Part shown: in pieces, positions 35,778 through 47,956 of the stretch
How positions within the stretch are numbered: the stretch's first letter is position 1
Layout: the number at the start of each line of letters is the position of its first letter
Assembly: GCA_030407005.1 (NCBI GenBank)
Contig: JAUDYN010000002.1
Location: 3,782,001-3,846,000, forward strand
DNA from: Desarmillaria ectypa
Lineage: Eukaryota > Basidiomycota > Agaricomycetes > Agaricales > Physalacriaceae
DNA length: 64,000 nt
Direction of reading: 5' to 3'
The notes under the pieces: model-generated
What the model was told of the DNA's origin: nothing
Databases searched by the model: none
The model's input: only the letters and a program-made list of their open reading frames with translations
Made by a program: the position numbers and the translations under genes

Positions 35778-37970
35778 CTATTGAGTGTAGATATAGATTC
35801 CACGGAAGGACTGAGGCGATACGATACTGAGTACTCAATATCTGAGATTGCAGAGAAACACATACGAAGTGAACGTTGGTGAAAGCGGAACCGGTGTTAA
35901 GAATGTAGTTCGCAGCATTACTGTTTCCAGTGATCTCTGCACAGCTGCTGCCTTGACCTCCGGCGTTTTCTGGTAAACGACATTAGATAGTGACAAGTCA
36001 TTTGAGTTTATGACTCACCTTTGGACCAAATATCTGCACCGGCGAAGGACCCACCGAGGTTGGTGTTGATGACCATCATGAGGTCCTTGAAGTGCGAGGT
36101 GGGGTCGCAGGCGTCAGCACCATACTGTATGACAGCCTCCCATGTACTGGGGTTAGGAGATCCATTGACAATGTCCTGAGGAACGCTACCGGTGTTCCAG
36201 AAGTACATGTTTATTCCGGACTTGGTGAACTCAAGGCCGTAGACACCACCGTCGGCCTCGTTGAACGGAAGACCGAACGAAGCAGTGGAATCAAGAGAGC
36301 AGCCACAACCAGTCTCAGACACGCGGGCATTGCAATTGCTGTCACCTTCTACGATCAAGGACGCCCGAACTAGGGACGACAAACTCCAGTCAGACATGTA
36401 GCATCCGTCACCGGAGTGGATGGAAACAATGTTCTTGGTGTAGCTGCACCCAGTTAGTATCCGAGATCTGGCAAATCAATAACAATACTCACTAGTTGAC
36501 ACCCTCGACGACATCCTAAGGGGGTGGCTCAATATTGGTGGATGAAGTTAGGAAAATCAAGGACGCACAATTTCACCATCATCTGGCCAGTTGGCGCCAG
36601 TAAACCATACAGCAGGCCAACTAGAGAAAGGTCAGTAATGATAATGGGCAGAGGGGGTGCGACTAACGTTCCACAGGCCGCAGGAATTTCCTTGATGTCA
36701 AACAGGAACAGGTAGCCTAGAGACGGTGTCAGTGATATTGATGGATAGTAGCGGGAACGGTAATCATCTTACCTGGGTTGAAAGTAATATCTGAAACCAT
36801 CCGAACTGAGTTACGAAGAGCCACTGTTCTACAAAAATATCAGTCATCCCGCCCTGCAAGGACTAAGGGCTTGAGCCGCTTACTCGGCGGTATCGATAGC
36901 AATGATCACATTCTCATCACCATCGACATAGACGAGACCCTCCGATGAACCATTCACGTAGTTCGCTACGCCATCGTTATCAGCAGCCGCGATATCACTA
37001 TTGAGACTGGTGAACGTCTGCCTTGAAAAGAACAAGGCCCAACATACTAGTGGAAAAAGTCGATCAAATCCTGGCCCTTCAGCGCCTTTTGAAGTTTCCA
37101 GCCCTCGTTGGACGTAGTGTACGAGGTGCCTACATTACCGCTCGACGAAGAGGTTGAGGTCGAGGCAGCAGAAGACGATGTAGACGCTATTACACTGTCA
37201 ATACATCACCACCTTGAAAAAAAGCAATGTGTACGCACTAGAGGTGGTCGTGGCATAATAGGTATTCGTGTTTTCAGTAGTCGTTGCGGGTGCTGTGGTC
37301 GCTTCAGACGTCGTGGCTGCTTCGGATGTTGTCTCTATTGTAGTGGCTTCCTGAATGGATGTCGTTGACACAACTTGAGAAGTGGTCGAAGCAGAGTCAT
37401 CGACAAATGACCACGTAACATTCACTGCGTAGAAGAAAAGTGTCAGGTCAGGTCAGGACAACAATAGATGGCGACGACATACAAACGCCGGATGTCAATT
37501 CTGACAAGGCTTCAAATGCAGCCACAGAAAGATACACGTTGGCCGAATTACCACAATCTCTGCAAGCGTCTGTGACCGTAACGTCGACAGACTTGGAAGG
37601 ATCGTCCCTCAGAGAAACAGTGACCTGTAAAGCCATCATCAGATACCAAAGCATAGACCCTGACTATCGGCGTACATGTCTGAAGCAATGATCCTTGTTC
37701 TCCCAAGTCACATAGTCTGTGCTCAAACCGACGACAAAATCGGTATCACTGGAATATACACCACACGCAGTCAGAGTGTGGTTCTAAACAACAGTCAGAA
37801 GACAATCAAAAGATGCCAGCAGATGCACCTACTTGGAACCCATAGTAGGCGATACCAGTCTCAGAGCGCGTGTGTAATTGAGATGACCGCTTGAGATGTC
37901 TTTTGAATCCATGGGACGCAAGAACCGAGGAGGCGAAAGCAAGTAAAGTGAAATGAGGTGACAGCCGCAT
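35778..37970 (-). CDS. Secreted two-domain protein: expansin-like DPBB + Ser/Thr linker + GH16 glucanase
   Basis: Thirteen exons (first 37970-37833, last 35810-35778) stay in phase throughout and give 529 residues. A signal peptide (MRLSPHFTLLAFASSVLA) leads. Residues ~37-135 form a double-psi beta-barrel domain of barwin/expansin type: TACGVYSSDTDFVVGLST, VTVTDACRDCG and LNVTWSF. Residues ~138-210 are a Thr/Ser linker. The rest is a GH16 domain with FNPGYLFLFDIKEIPAACGT, the catalytic GEI-DVVEG (Glu334, Asp336, Glu339), CSLDSTASFGLPFNEADGGVYG and the C-terminal strand GIYIYTQ. GH16 enzymes of this kind cleave beta-1,3(4)-glucans; DPBB domains loosen or bind wall polysaccharide. The linker-to-GH16 splice (37195-37234, 40 bp) is the shortest intron and decides that this is one gene. 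The GH16 part has no start or signal peptide of its own, which supports the fusion. Confidence 0.82.
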
Positions 37971-38036
37971 TGTTAACGAACGTGAAGGCTACGATGGGTC
38001 GTTGGCTCTTAGACAGCTACTAGGAATACGGCAGGT

Positions 38037-38046
38037 TTATATAAGA
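38037..38046 (-). promoter_or_regulatory. TATA box of the DPBB-GH16 gene
   Basis: CTTATATAAA on the minus strand, 67-76 bp upstream of the start codon at 37970. Motif and position only. Confidence 0.5.
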
Positions 38047-39318
38047 GGGCGTTGCCTAAAGAGAGAGTGAACTTTCGAAAGAGCGTAGGGCGTAACCGGC
38101 GGGCAGGTAGGTGGATATGAGAGAAGAAGAAAAAGACTATGTGGGAAAAACAAGTGGGCTCGGGCTTATAGTGACCCAAAACTGCGCATATTGTCGCGTA
38201 TTTGACAACAGCCCATGATGATATTTGGAGAACATAAAAAACAATTACATACATTGGCATACCATTTTCCAACAGGCAACGCATCCGTGACGCGCATCAA
38301 GATCTATCAAGATCAGTCAAAATGATTAGATAACTCATACGTCGACTTTGGCAAAGAATTTTGGGAAAAGGAGCAAGTATCCAACCTAGTCTGTATGATT
38401 CCAGTGAGTTTCAACACTCAAGTTTCGAAAATCAGCGAAGGTTTGAACGTAGAAGCCCTTTCCCACGCCTGGATGTCACCACATGGAATTCATATAACGG
38501 GTGTAACAAGTCTCAGCATCCGTCATGACAACCAGGGCATGAAATAATTTTTCGGCATTCTTTTACGACCGGCGGGTTCTCTAAGCCACTTCAAACCATC
38601 AAGATAACATAAGCTGTGTCTATTAGCAAACTATCTCACAAGGGCGGTGTCAAGCTATAGATCAGTGTGCTCATGATTCTATCACACTCAATACGGGACT
38701 ATACATTCTTGGGGCCATGTCATGCGCAGCCCCGAGGAACCTGCATTACTAGGCCAAGGCGGCGATACACCGGCGTGGCACCAAGGTATCTCAGAACATT
38801 TGCGCAGATTCTTGACGAAAGCACAGCCAGAGCGTTCGGGCACATACTACCACGTAAAGTGAAGAATGATGTTCTCCGTGAGTCGATTCCACAAGGGCCT
38901 GGAATGAGGAAAATCGGATAAACATAAGACGGATAGGCCAGAATTTTGTTAATGTGGAATATAATGTAACCTGTCACGTTTTCGACCTTATGAGGCCGTA
39001 TAAAGCCTTATATAGCATTAAATGTGGGAGAGTCGACATTATAATATAATATATTCCAAAATGAGGCATTTGCAAAATGTCCGACAGAATGAAGTCTTCC
39101 CGTACTAGAAGCACATGCAGAGTCACCAATAACGGCGTAGGCGATCATGATACTCACGGCCCATTTCAGTTACCACAATCCCCACTGGACCTTCCAGCTC
39201 TTCCACGAATAATACGTTTTATTCCTCACCGTAACCCACTAAAAACCCACTGTTCCGAATAAATACATGTTATCATACCTGCCACCGAAATAGATAAAAG
39301 TCCTCTGGTGGCACATCG
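38047..39318. other. Intergenic between the two GH16 genes
   Basis: Upstream region of the DPBB-GH16 gene and 3' flank of the second GH16 gene. AT-rich patches (39000-39055) occur; I see no gene or RNA. Confidence 0.5.
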
Positions 39319-41054
39319 TCAAGCAAGCTCATAAAACTTGACACTTTTGATTTCCCAGTCTGCAAACTCCATGAACTTCGGAATATGTACTCAAGGAAAG
39401 CACCACTCACACGCTTCGTCAAACGACGCTCCACTGGCTCGGACAAAATCTTCACAATTTGAATATCCCGTTCGTGTAGCGCAACTTTGGTCTTGGCCTG
39501 GCGTCCCCGAGCTGTTCCACGCAGTACCCGCCCATTCACCACTGAACGCCAAAATTAGCCATCATTTGTTCTTTCCACCAAGAATTTGACTAACCATAGT
39601 GTCGTGTCGAAGATGAACGAATGGTCGTAAAAATATTTGGTCGCATTACATGTTGATGAAGGCCAGTTGGACATTGGCGCTCCCCATCTGTCGGGGACAG
39701 GCGTTCCAGCGTTAACATCTGACGGAACCGAGTCTTGCGTCCAAAAGTACACCTTAATGCCGTCGTCATCCCATTTCACTATCGCCGATGCGCAATGAGC
39801 GCGTGTTTCTGTGTGAAGAGATCCGTACATACTAGCATATACCCCGCCACCGTTGTTATTGAAAGCAGCGCCGAAAGATACGTCGGAGGCGGAGCGGAAT
39901 CCACAGCCCTCGTTGCTGCTCTCATCTGCTGCGCAGTTGGTCCCGCCAACCGCAGTGCCAGTTATGTTAAGCGCATCGGCATGTATGGACGGTAGCGAGC
40001 ATCCAGAACCAGTATGAAGCGTCGCTTGATTATTCGTGTTGTCATTGATTCCTTCCACAATGTCTAATCAAGAAGATTAGTCCAAAACGGAAGCAGATAA
40101 GAACAGAACAGAATAAACCAATTTCTCCCCCATTGGGCCAGTTAGGCCCTGCATACAGATGGTTCAGTCGGAAATAGACAGACCAACGGCATTTTTCTTA
40201 CCATTAGACCACCACGCACTGTATGACGAAAATATAAAGGAACGCCGGGAATGAAGAAAAATCGAACTCACGGCCACGTTCCACAGCCTGTCGGCATATG
40301 CACGGAGTCCATAATCACAAGGACGCCGTTATATGTACTCTCCGTGGTTATGCGGATACTTTGACGGTTTCCGGACACCGTTCCCGTTGTCTCGACACGC
40401 ATAATAGCATAGCCATCGGAATTTACTTCCACCAAATTATTTGATCTCTATATTCTTGTCGTTATATCGGGAAAGATTCAGTAAGCTCATTGACGTACTC
40501 CAGTGCTCTCATCGACATAATCTACAATACCTGTAAAGGTGTTCAATAGCACATAAACCAATCAGATATGCAAACACGAGCCTTTAGTTGGGTCCGAGGT
40601 TGTCCAGAAGGTCCAGCCGTTAAAAAAATCTGTGCCATTCTAGACCTTTCATATCAATGCCTGATGTAAGCTTACAGGTATTTTAACGCACATGGTACTC
40701 TACCAAGTTATACGGTGAGGAAAAAGACGAAGTAGTGGCTGAAGCACTCGCAGTAGACGCCGTCCTGGTGCTGCTCGCTCGAGAGGTGGTCGAGTTGCTG
40801 CTATTCATACCACCACGACGTTTACCATCGCTTGAGTACGATAATCCAATTTGGCAATAAGTTAGCCGAGTCTGGGGTATGATTTGGGTTTGTTGAGAAA
40901 CCAGCAATGCACCGAAGGCCAGACGCAGGTCCCGCGCTATATTCTTGGTATGGCGAGTGGCAATGTCATGGGCACGGGAGACAAATTCTGCTGAGGCGTC
41001 CTGGCAAGTGATGAGGAGGATGATGTACAGAGGTAACGCATGGAAAAGGAACAT
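39319..41054 (-). CDS. Secreted GH16 glucanase with N-terminal linker
   Basis: Nine exons (41054-40692, 40639-40582, 40530-40499, 40447-40272, 40218-40202, 40148-40119, 40063-39595, 39541-39411, 39359-39319) give 438 residues. A signal peptide (FLFHALPLYIILLITC) is followed by RHTKNIARDLRLAF, a Ser/Thr linker (about residues 80-112) and a GH16 domain: NGTDFFNGWTFWTTSDPTKG, GCGTWPAWW, GEIDIVEG (Glu224, Asp226, Glu229), FGAAFNNNGGGVYA, LCGEWAG and the end AYWEIKSVKFYELA. Family members act on beta-1,3/1,4-glucans outside the cell. It is in tandem with the DPBB-GH16 gene but lacks the DPBB. The intron 40531-40581 needs an unusual GC donor (AAAG|GCTCGT); if that is wrong, the gene carries a frame lesion there. 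All other splices are canonical. Confidence 0.85.
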
Positions 41055-41765
41055 CTAGACTCTAGAGAGGAAAGGCCCGTCTAATAACTTCAGTTCGTCG
41101 AAAAAGGGATGAATAAGAAGAAGCGAGCAGAAGGAAAGGGATCGGCAAAAGAAAGTTGTGGTAAAGGAAAGAAAGAGGGCCGACACATGTTAGTAGAACA
41201 ACGGGGCAATGAACACAATGCTGGCGCAAACCAACAAGTGAACAGGCGTCTGACGGTCCGACAGACCGGACGTCGTGTTTGCCATAAAATGACGTCAGCG
41301 CAGCCGAGTAAGCATCCTGCTCGACGCGTCCCCTGCCAAGGCCCTCAGACCAAAAACGTGTTTCCTTATAACTATCTACCGGATTCTTTCCTTCGATACG
41401 CCCAGGAAAGAGGCTGAGTCTGGCACAGCACCGTTTACCTGGCCAAGCCTGATGTGGCGGCGCTTGCGATCAATCCGCCGGCTCATAGTTTTGGCATGCA
41501 AATACTTAGACAAATCTATACTTACTGATTTCTACAAATTTTCTGATGTACTTACACTTACACCACAGCTGCAACACGCTGCCTCGTTCTTTCCAGACGG
41601 TGTCATAGACTAACACTGGAAGTATTACGTACCTATACCAATTTAATTATCCAGCTTCCGATTTGCAAGCCTCGTTTCCCAGCGTCGACCTGGTTACTAA
41701 GAGTGTCTCTTTTTATAAGTGTGGACAAGTATAGATATAGTATTTATAGCCACAGAGAAAAAAAC
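41055..41765. other. Intergenic, GH16 promoter side and GH31 3' flank
   Basis: 710 bp with a purine-rich stretch (41109-41190) next to the GH16 start codon. No gene is seen; the frame at 41109-41417 is low-complexity. Confidence 0.5.
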
Positions 41766-44623
41766 CTAACGATCGACAGGCACATGTACCGTAACTATCG
41801 TATTCTGAGTGACCGCAGCGTCGAATTCCATCCCCAATTCGTTGACGATCCTGACCCTCCAAGGACCCTTCACAATCCCTCTTATAACACTCACCGTAAC
41901 TCCAGTCCTTGAACTTCCTTCCACCTTTAAGAGGGCAACAATGTCACCTTCGCTATTTGGGAGCTCAACCTCGACTTCCATCCTTTCCTTCGAAGGCGGA
42001 TTTACAAGAACTGTAAAATCCGAAGTGTAATCGTAAACAGCCAGTTTCCGACCATTGCTGCGACTTGGATTTCCCATGACGACGGCGCCGCCAGGCTTCA
42101 GAAGAAGAGGAAGACTCATGAAGTCGTGAGTCTCGGTAAAGTACTTGGGACCAGTGCGGATTTTCCCATCTATCATTCCGTACCAATTGCCTTCTGGAAC
42201 GTAGAACTGCACAGATCCTTCGGCGTTGAAGATGGGAGCAACCATGAGATTAGGTCCGAGCATGTACTGCGTATCTATGTTCCAAGTCGTTGGATCTTCC
42301 GGAAATTCAACGAATAATGGGCGCATCATAGGAACTCCAGTCTGATGCGTTTTGATCGCTGTGATGAACAGATAAGGCATCAAGGTCAGCTTGAGGTCGA
42401 TGAATTTCTTCAAGACTATGTCGGCGTCGCCAGACTCGTCAAGAAGCCAGGGTACCTGTACGTTGCATCAGTACATCGTCACTTTTATGACAGCGAAAAA
42501 ATTTTACACGGAAACTCCCACTTCCGTGAAGACGGGAATGACTTGACAACGATCCGAAGGCGAACCAGCGTTTGTAAAGGGCCGGATCAGGCTTTCCTTC
42601 AAAACCGCCTTTGGTATTTGTCAGCAACAATGCAAGGTCCTGGTGGCGAAACACAAATACCGATATCGTGAGCCCAGTAACCAAATCCGCAAAGTCCTAG
42701 GCTCATACCACCTCGCAGAGTCTCAGCCATAGCCTCGAAAGTCGACATCGGGTCACCTCCCCAATGAACCGGGAAGCGCTGACCCCCAGCCGTTGCTGAA
42801 CGCGCAAAAACCACGGCTCGGCGCTTCCCCTTGTATTTCTCGATGACGTCAAATGTGACCTTGTTATACAAAAAGGCGTAGTAGTTGTGCATCTTTTCTG
42901 GGTTGGACCCGTCGAAATAGACCGTGTTCCCGGTGGGGATTCGTTCACCAAAATCGGTCTACACGACGTGAATGAAGATGAATAGTACACAAGGAGAAAA
43001 AGATAGTACCTTGAAGCAGTCGACTCCCATATCCATGAGGTTTGTCAGCATTGACTGGTACCATTTGCATGCCTCGGGATTCGTAAAGTCCACCCATGCC
43101 ATGCCGGCTTGCTAGGTGTACATGTAGATGCGGTGAAATAAATGGAAAGACCAGTAGGACATACCCAGTAATCATACTGCCACACGCTCCCATCTTGCTT
43201 CTTGATAAAGTAGCCCTTCTTCACGCCTTCGTCGAAAATCTTGCTCTCTTGCGCTATATAAGGATTTATCCAGACACAAATCTTATACCCCTTCTCCTTG
43301 AGCCGGGCCAGCTGCCCTTTGGCATCCGGGAAGAGATCGGCGTCAAATTCGTAATCGCACCAGTGAAATCCTTTCATCCAGAAACTATCGAAATGAAAGA
43401 CGCCAACTGAAATGTCACGATCTTCCATCCCCTTCAAGAATTTAGTCACGGTTCCTTCGTCATAGTTTGTCGTGAATGATGTTGATAACCAGAGATTGAA
43501 CGTCCACGCAGGAGGAAGGGCTGGACGACCAGTGATCATGGTGTATCGCTCGATGATGGCAGCAGGCGTGGGGCCGTGAATGATGTAGGCGGACAGTTTC
43601 TCGAAGGGTACAGATATATTGACACGTGTAGTTCCTGTGAGAAGGTGAATATATGGCTGATGTTCAGGAGAAGTAAAGCATACTTTCACTTTGGACCTCA
43701 AAACTCACAGCACCTGGACACGCAACGAATATCCCATAGCCTCTGGAACTGAGGTAGAATGGCACGTTCTTATACGTTAATTCGGACGACGTCCCACCAT
43801 CCTCGTTCCACATGTCTACAGTCTGACAGGAAATTGGATGAACGTGCAAATGAAACGAAAGGTAACTAACCTGTCCATTCTTGATGAATGGTCCAAATCG
43901 TTCTCCGAGACCGTATATCTTCTCGTCCACAGAAAGCTGGAACTGCATCGTCATCCATTTCTTTCCCTTGTCAGGATCGGCTAGATTGAGATTGGGATGG
44001 TCCAAGTTCGTATCGTGCTTGACATAACCCACAGATCGCCAGCCCAGCTGAGTGAGAAGGTAGTTCGATGACGATGTGATACTCGTCGGATTCTTAACGT
44101 TGTGGGACCTGATGTCAAGGTTAAAAGTCCCCGGACGCGTATCGAAGATGGCGGACAGGGTTTTGGTCATGATCTTGAGCTCTGATTCGGTCTTTGATGT
44201 TCCCAGTCCATCTTGCCGATCCGCAGACTGGTTAAATGAATCTGAGATGCTCTTCCAAACATGACAACGTGAAAAGACCTTACGAGCTTGTCAATATCGA
44301 TATCAGGGAACACTTCATAGTCAGGGCCATTTAACGTCGGTTGCTGCGCCTTCCAGTGATAGGCTTCAAGGAACAGGGTATCGGGAATTGGAGAAGAACA
44401 CTCCATAGTGATGGTCGGCGTATTGAGCATATCGCCACGATGATTGATACGCTTCGTCGACTGCACGTTCACCATAAGCCAATGTTCTGCGGGGAATCAC
44501 AGACTAGCTTACCACAACACATCGTGTGCGATCTTTCAAGGCTTCGCTCTTGACAACTTCCGTAGCCCAACTGATGGAAACGTGCGGACCTACCCACCAC
44601 ATACCACTGGAAAACTTGACCAT
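41766..44623 (-). CDS. Glycoside hydrolase family 31, alpha-xylosidase-like (YicI type)
   Basis: Retaining exo-glycosidase; close relatives remove alpha-xylose from xyloglucan oligosaccharides. Nine exons (44623-44513, 44460-44284, 44227-43871, 43822-43684, 43634-43165, 43111-43010, 42958-42661, 42608-42508, 42455-41766) stay in phase and give 814 residues. Visible landmarks are MVKFSSGMWW at the start, IYGLGERFGPFIKNGQ, GRPALPPAWTFNLWLS, FHFDSFWMKGFHWCDYEFD, the nucleophile block CFKTDFGERIPTGN (Asp454), FPVHWGGD (Asp521, likely acid/base) and SLMPYLF-like LTLMPYLF. There is no signal peptide, so the enzyme is probably intracellular and acts on imported oligosaccharides. It lies 5' of the two secreted GH16 genes on the same strand. 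Alpha-xylosidase rather than alpha-glucosidase is inferred from overall YicI likeness. Confidence 0.9.
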
Positions 44624-45149
44624 GACGGGCGAATTGCAATGTCGTTGATAATCGGGGGGAACTGAGGGGTTACATAGACTGGGAGAAAGATGACACGAGA
44701 CCTCGAGAATCACTGATAAAGTGAACAGATCGATAGTGATGTGAATCCTACACTTCATGCACTACCTAATGAAGAACATTATGGTCCGACTGAGCGTTCC
44801 GTGAGCGTATGAAAAATCAATAACTGGCGCTGATATTATTCCGTGTTGCTAATGGTAGATTTTCTAGGATAAAGACTGTCACGGCCTGGAGCGGGATATA
44901 GAAGTCAGAGACCCGTGATGCCTTGGGAAAAGACCTCGTTGCAGGTCATGCTCCTCCATTTTACCCTAGCGGGCCGGTGTCTGCCACCTTGCAACAAAAG
45001 TTAGTGAAAAGAATAATAATATGGAAGAGAGCATCACATGGGCATGTGCGAAGAGCAAGGGGGGTGAGATATGCAAGATAAAATCCCCAGTGGATTCATA
45101 TCGACGTCAGTGATATCGATAAACCTCCATTGGCATCCAAAGATCTGAT
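44624..45149. other. Intergenic, GH31 upstream region
   Basis: 526 bp between the GH31 start and the DAD3 stop, both on the minus strand. Holds the GH31 promoter and DAD3 3' UTR; no gene seen. Confidence 0.5.
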
Positions 45150-45543
45150 TTACTGCTGTTCGTTGATGACGCCCCAGATAGAGGCCTTGAACTAATCGCG
45201 GTACCTGCCGTCAGCATGCAATCAAGCTGGCACGTATAATGCACACACCAATGTCAACACCAGCCCCATCTTCTTCTCTAGATCCCTCAAGCGCGCCAAC
45301 AATTGTTCATCAGGCTCCTTCGACAATCCTTTGACTTTGCTAGCCACCTTGAAGCGACCGTTCGTAAGCAGCAGTCTACATACCAAATTTGACACTTACC
45401 TGCTTGACGTTCGTAGCCAACTTGGCGTACTCCCATAAGACATCTGCTTCAAGTGGGGTGAGGCTAGGATGACCCATGTATGGATTATTAAGAAAGATGG
45501 GGTCTGAGGCAGAAGAGGGAGCAGGCGGCGGGGTAGAGCTCAT
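45150..45543 (-). CDS. DAD3: DASH/Dam1 kinetochore complex subunit Dad3
   Basis: Subunit of the fungal DASH ring that couples kinetochores to spindle microtubules. Three exons (45543-45400, 45347-45249, 45191-45150) give 94 residues, the usual Dad3 size, too small to be evident as a single open frame. The protein reads ...NPYMGHPSLTPLEADVLWEY, then KGLSKEPDEQLLARLRDLEK, KMGLVLTLFKASIWGVI, matching the Dad3 pattern closely. Splice junctions fall between conserved residues (VKQ|VAS, TL|FKAS). Nothing odd is seen. Confidence 0.92.
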
Positions 45544-46002
45544 AGTAATAATGGCAGGCTAACACGAATTCAGACTTAGACCCAGTACGCGTTGACACCC
45601 AAAGTTCGAGAAGAAAATGTATGCAGTGAAGCTGACAAAAGCGACAGCTACAGATCACACTCACGCTCCGGGCCGGCCTCCCGCAGTAAAATCTTTGGGT
45701 ACAGCAGTTGAATATTCTCGATCAGTCTATGATTATTTGAAGCTATCTTTGGGGTAAGTCCTCACTCCCAACTTTTCAGCGTACGAAACCCATTGAAATA
45801 CATCAAATCTACATTTATAAAGTTAAATAGATGGACAGCAAAAAATCGTTGTTGTATAGCGGAACGCTGTACCAGATACTTTTGTAGATGAAAAAAGGTA
45901 TCCAATTTGCCAATGACGTTCGCTCTCGGTGTTCAACCAAGACAATACCATTCAAGGCCCTGAGGCTGGATACGGCCGAAAGCTAAGCAACAAAGTCATG
46001 GA
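45544..46002. other. Intergenic, DAD3 promoter side
   Basis: 459 bp with the DAD3 upstream region and fibrillarin 3' UTR (both genes minus). No gene seen. Confidence 0.5.
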
Positions 46003-47229
46003 TCAAGCACTAGGTGCGCCATGCCGCAGGTAGACAGCTATAGCACAAGGAATCAGAAAATGCCTGTATCGAGGAAGGCAACATACCTGATACCATAGCA
46101 TGATCCCGCTCATAAGGCTCCAGAGGAACCTGCTCTAGAGGCTTGAAATGTTCCTTTTGCAGTTTCGCAACTTCTGATGCAAAGACAGCGTCTGGGGCAG
46201 CCGTTGAATCGATACAGCTGGCTTTTATTGATATAACCACATGTCCGCCGACTTTGAGGAAATGCTCCGCGTTCAAGATGACAATACGAGCCTGGTCAGG
46301 CTGCGCGACATCGGCGAAGATGACATCGACCTGTGATAGCAGCATCCGGTATTTTTGTGGCATACGGGCATCTTCGACGATAGCTGGGACCAAAAAGTAT
46401 GAGCATATGAATGGGCAAAACCATGAACTGCCTTACGGATGACATTTGTTCGCTTCTTGGCCATACCGATGAGATCACGGCCGGACCGTAGTGAGAATTC
46501 GACTGCATATACAACGCCTTCCTGTAAGTTCAAACCATATGAGAAAAAACGTCGGAGAAAAGGGCAGAAAAAAGAGCGTACCGGTCCAACGATATCAGCA
46601 ACATGGCTCACACTCGTTCCGCTCGCAGCACCAAGATACAGTACCTTTTTTCCAGGTGCAATGAAAATATTATCCAGACCACCCAACACCCCAGCAGCCA
46701 ATTTACTCCGGAAAGGATTCCACACCCTGTACTCGACCTTGGTACCATCTACGCCGCCCTCAATAGATATTCGTTTCTCTCCGTACACAGATTCTCCTGG
46801 GACGAGGTTTTTCGTGACGAGGAGGTGCTCTTTGCCTTTGGCGATGAAGACGCCGGGGTGTCTGTGCGGCTCGAGGACGGTGTTGGAACCTCCTTTGGCA
46901 CCGCCTCTTCCTCCACCACGGCCGCCCCTACCCCGTGGAGCGCCTCTGCCTCCTCGTCCACCGCGGTCACCGCCTCTTCCTCCTCCTCCTCGCCCGCCTC
47001 GACTCTGAACACCACCGCCTTAAAAAAGAGGCATATAAGCATGAGTTCGTTGGTAAATGGTATTCAACTCACCTCGCCCTCCACGTCCTCCGCCACGACC
47101 ACCTCCACGGTCACCTCCACGTCCTCTTCCTCCAAATCCGCCTCGTCCTCCAGGTGCACCTAAAAGAGGCAGAATAAGGTCAATACATCAAAGACACCAC
47201 ATGAAGATCTTCCACAAACCAAAAGCCAT
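46003..47229 (-). CDS. NOP1: Fibrillarin, box C/D snoRNP 2'-O-methyltransferase
   Basis: Nucleolar SAM-dependent methyltransferase that 2'-O-methylates rRNA guided by C/D snoRNAs. Six exons (47229-47220, 47159-47073, 47018-46582, 46521-46437, 46383-46087, 46037-46003) give 316 residues. The first coding exon is only 10 nt (ATGGCTTTTG) and yields the typical start [11 protein letters not shown]. Residues 4 to ~76 form the Gly/Arg-rich domain. The methyltransferase follows with [20 protein letters not shown], the SAM-binding [20 protein letters not shown] (about 158-177), [35 protein letters not shown] and [11 protein letters not shown]. It ends [16 protein letters not shown]. All junctions are canonical. 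Confidence 0.95.
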
Positions 47230-47956
47230 GATATATGTGCTTGACTGGTCTAGAATTTGCCCGCTCGCGGGAGTCGTTAAAGGGAAGAGCTCGTTGAGAT
47301 TTTTTTTGAGAGCCCTTTCCGCATTCGGAGTCACGCATCACAAAATGTCACATTAACAGAGTCGACGGCCCGATCATGACTGCCGTATTTTCTTTCGCGG
47401 TCACCACGCCGGACGTTACTTTCATGAGTAACTCGGACTACACACATTTTCAGCCTTAACTTGGTGCAAGCCTTTAAGTTACCTCGAGGTCTATACAGCA
47501 TTCATTCCAGATCATGACACCACAGAATTGAAAAGCTTGATTGACTACTAATAGATTTCTAGAAATGCGAGGCTTGCACGTTTCAATTTCCGTACTTTCC
47601 GTCGACAGTCTTCGACCACTTGAGTCGAAGAACCCCAGATCCTCGTCAATCTATTGATTATCCCCTTTGCTTGGCCACTGATTCAGTCTTTTAAGAGATA
47701 TGTATTCCTACCTTGACTACCCACGTCCTCTTCTCTCCTCATAGACGTACAGAAGATGATTTTCCTCAAACATCCTAGGATCGCGATGAACTCTACGTGC
47801 CGGTTAACAGTCTCCGCGTCGCCACTGTTCTCCTTCTTTTGATGACTGAGACGTCTTTACATATCATCTCATATCGCGCTGCGCGCTCTTGACGGTCGTA
47901 TCTTACTCCGATCGCCAGACTAGGTTCCATTATAAGCTGGAGTCACTGTCTTTTAA
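47230..47956. other. Fibrillarin upstream region
   Basis: 727 bp without a gene; it should contain the fibrillarin promoter. A T-run (47301-47308) is the only low-complexity feature. Confidence 0.5.

Noticed and set aside
35593..35838. Long minus-strand frame after the DPBB-GH16 gene as a C-terminal extension
   Set aside because: A canonical 55-bp intron (35811-35865) leads to the family's normal last strand GIYIYTQ and a stop at 35778; the extension is intron read-through.
39273..39542. GH16 gene ending early at DEACEWCFP
   Set aside because: A canonical 51-bp intron (39360-39410) gives the conserved end DEAYWEIKSVKFYELA instead.
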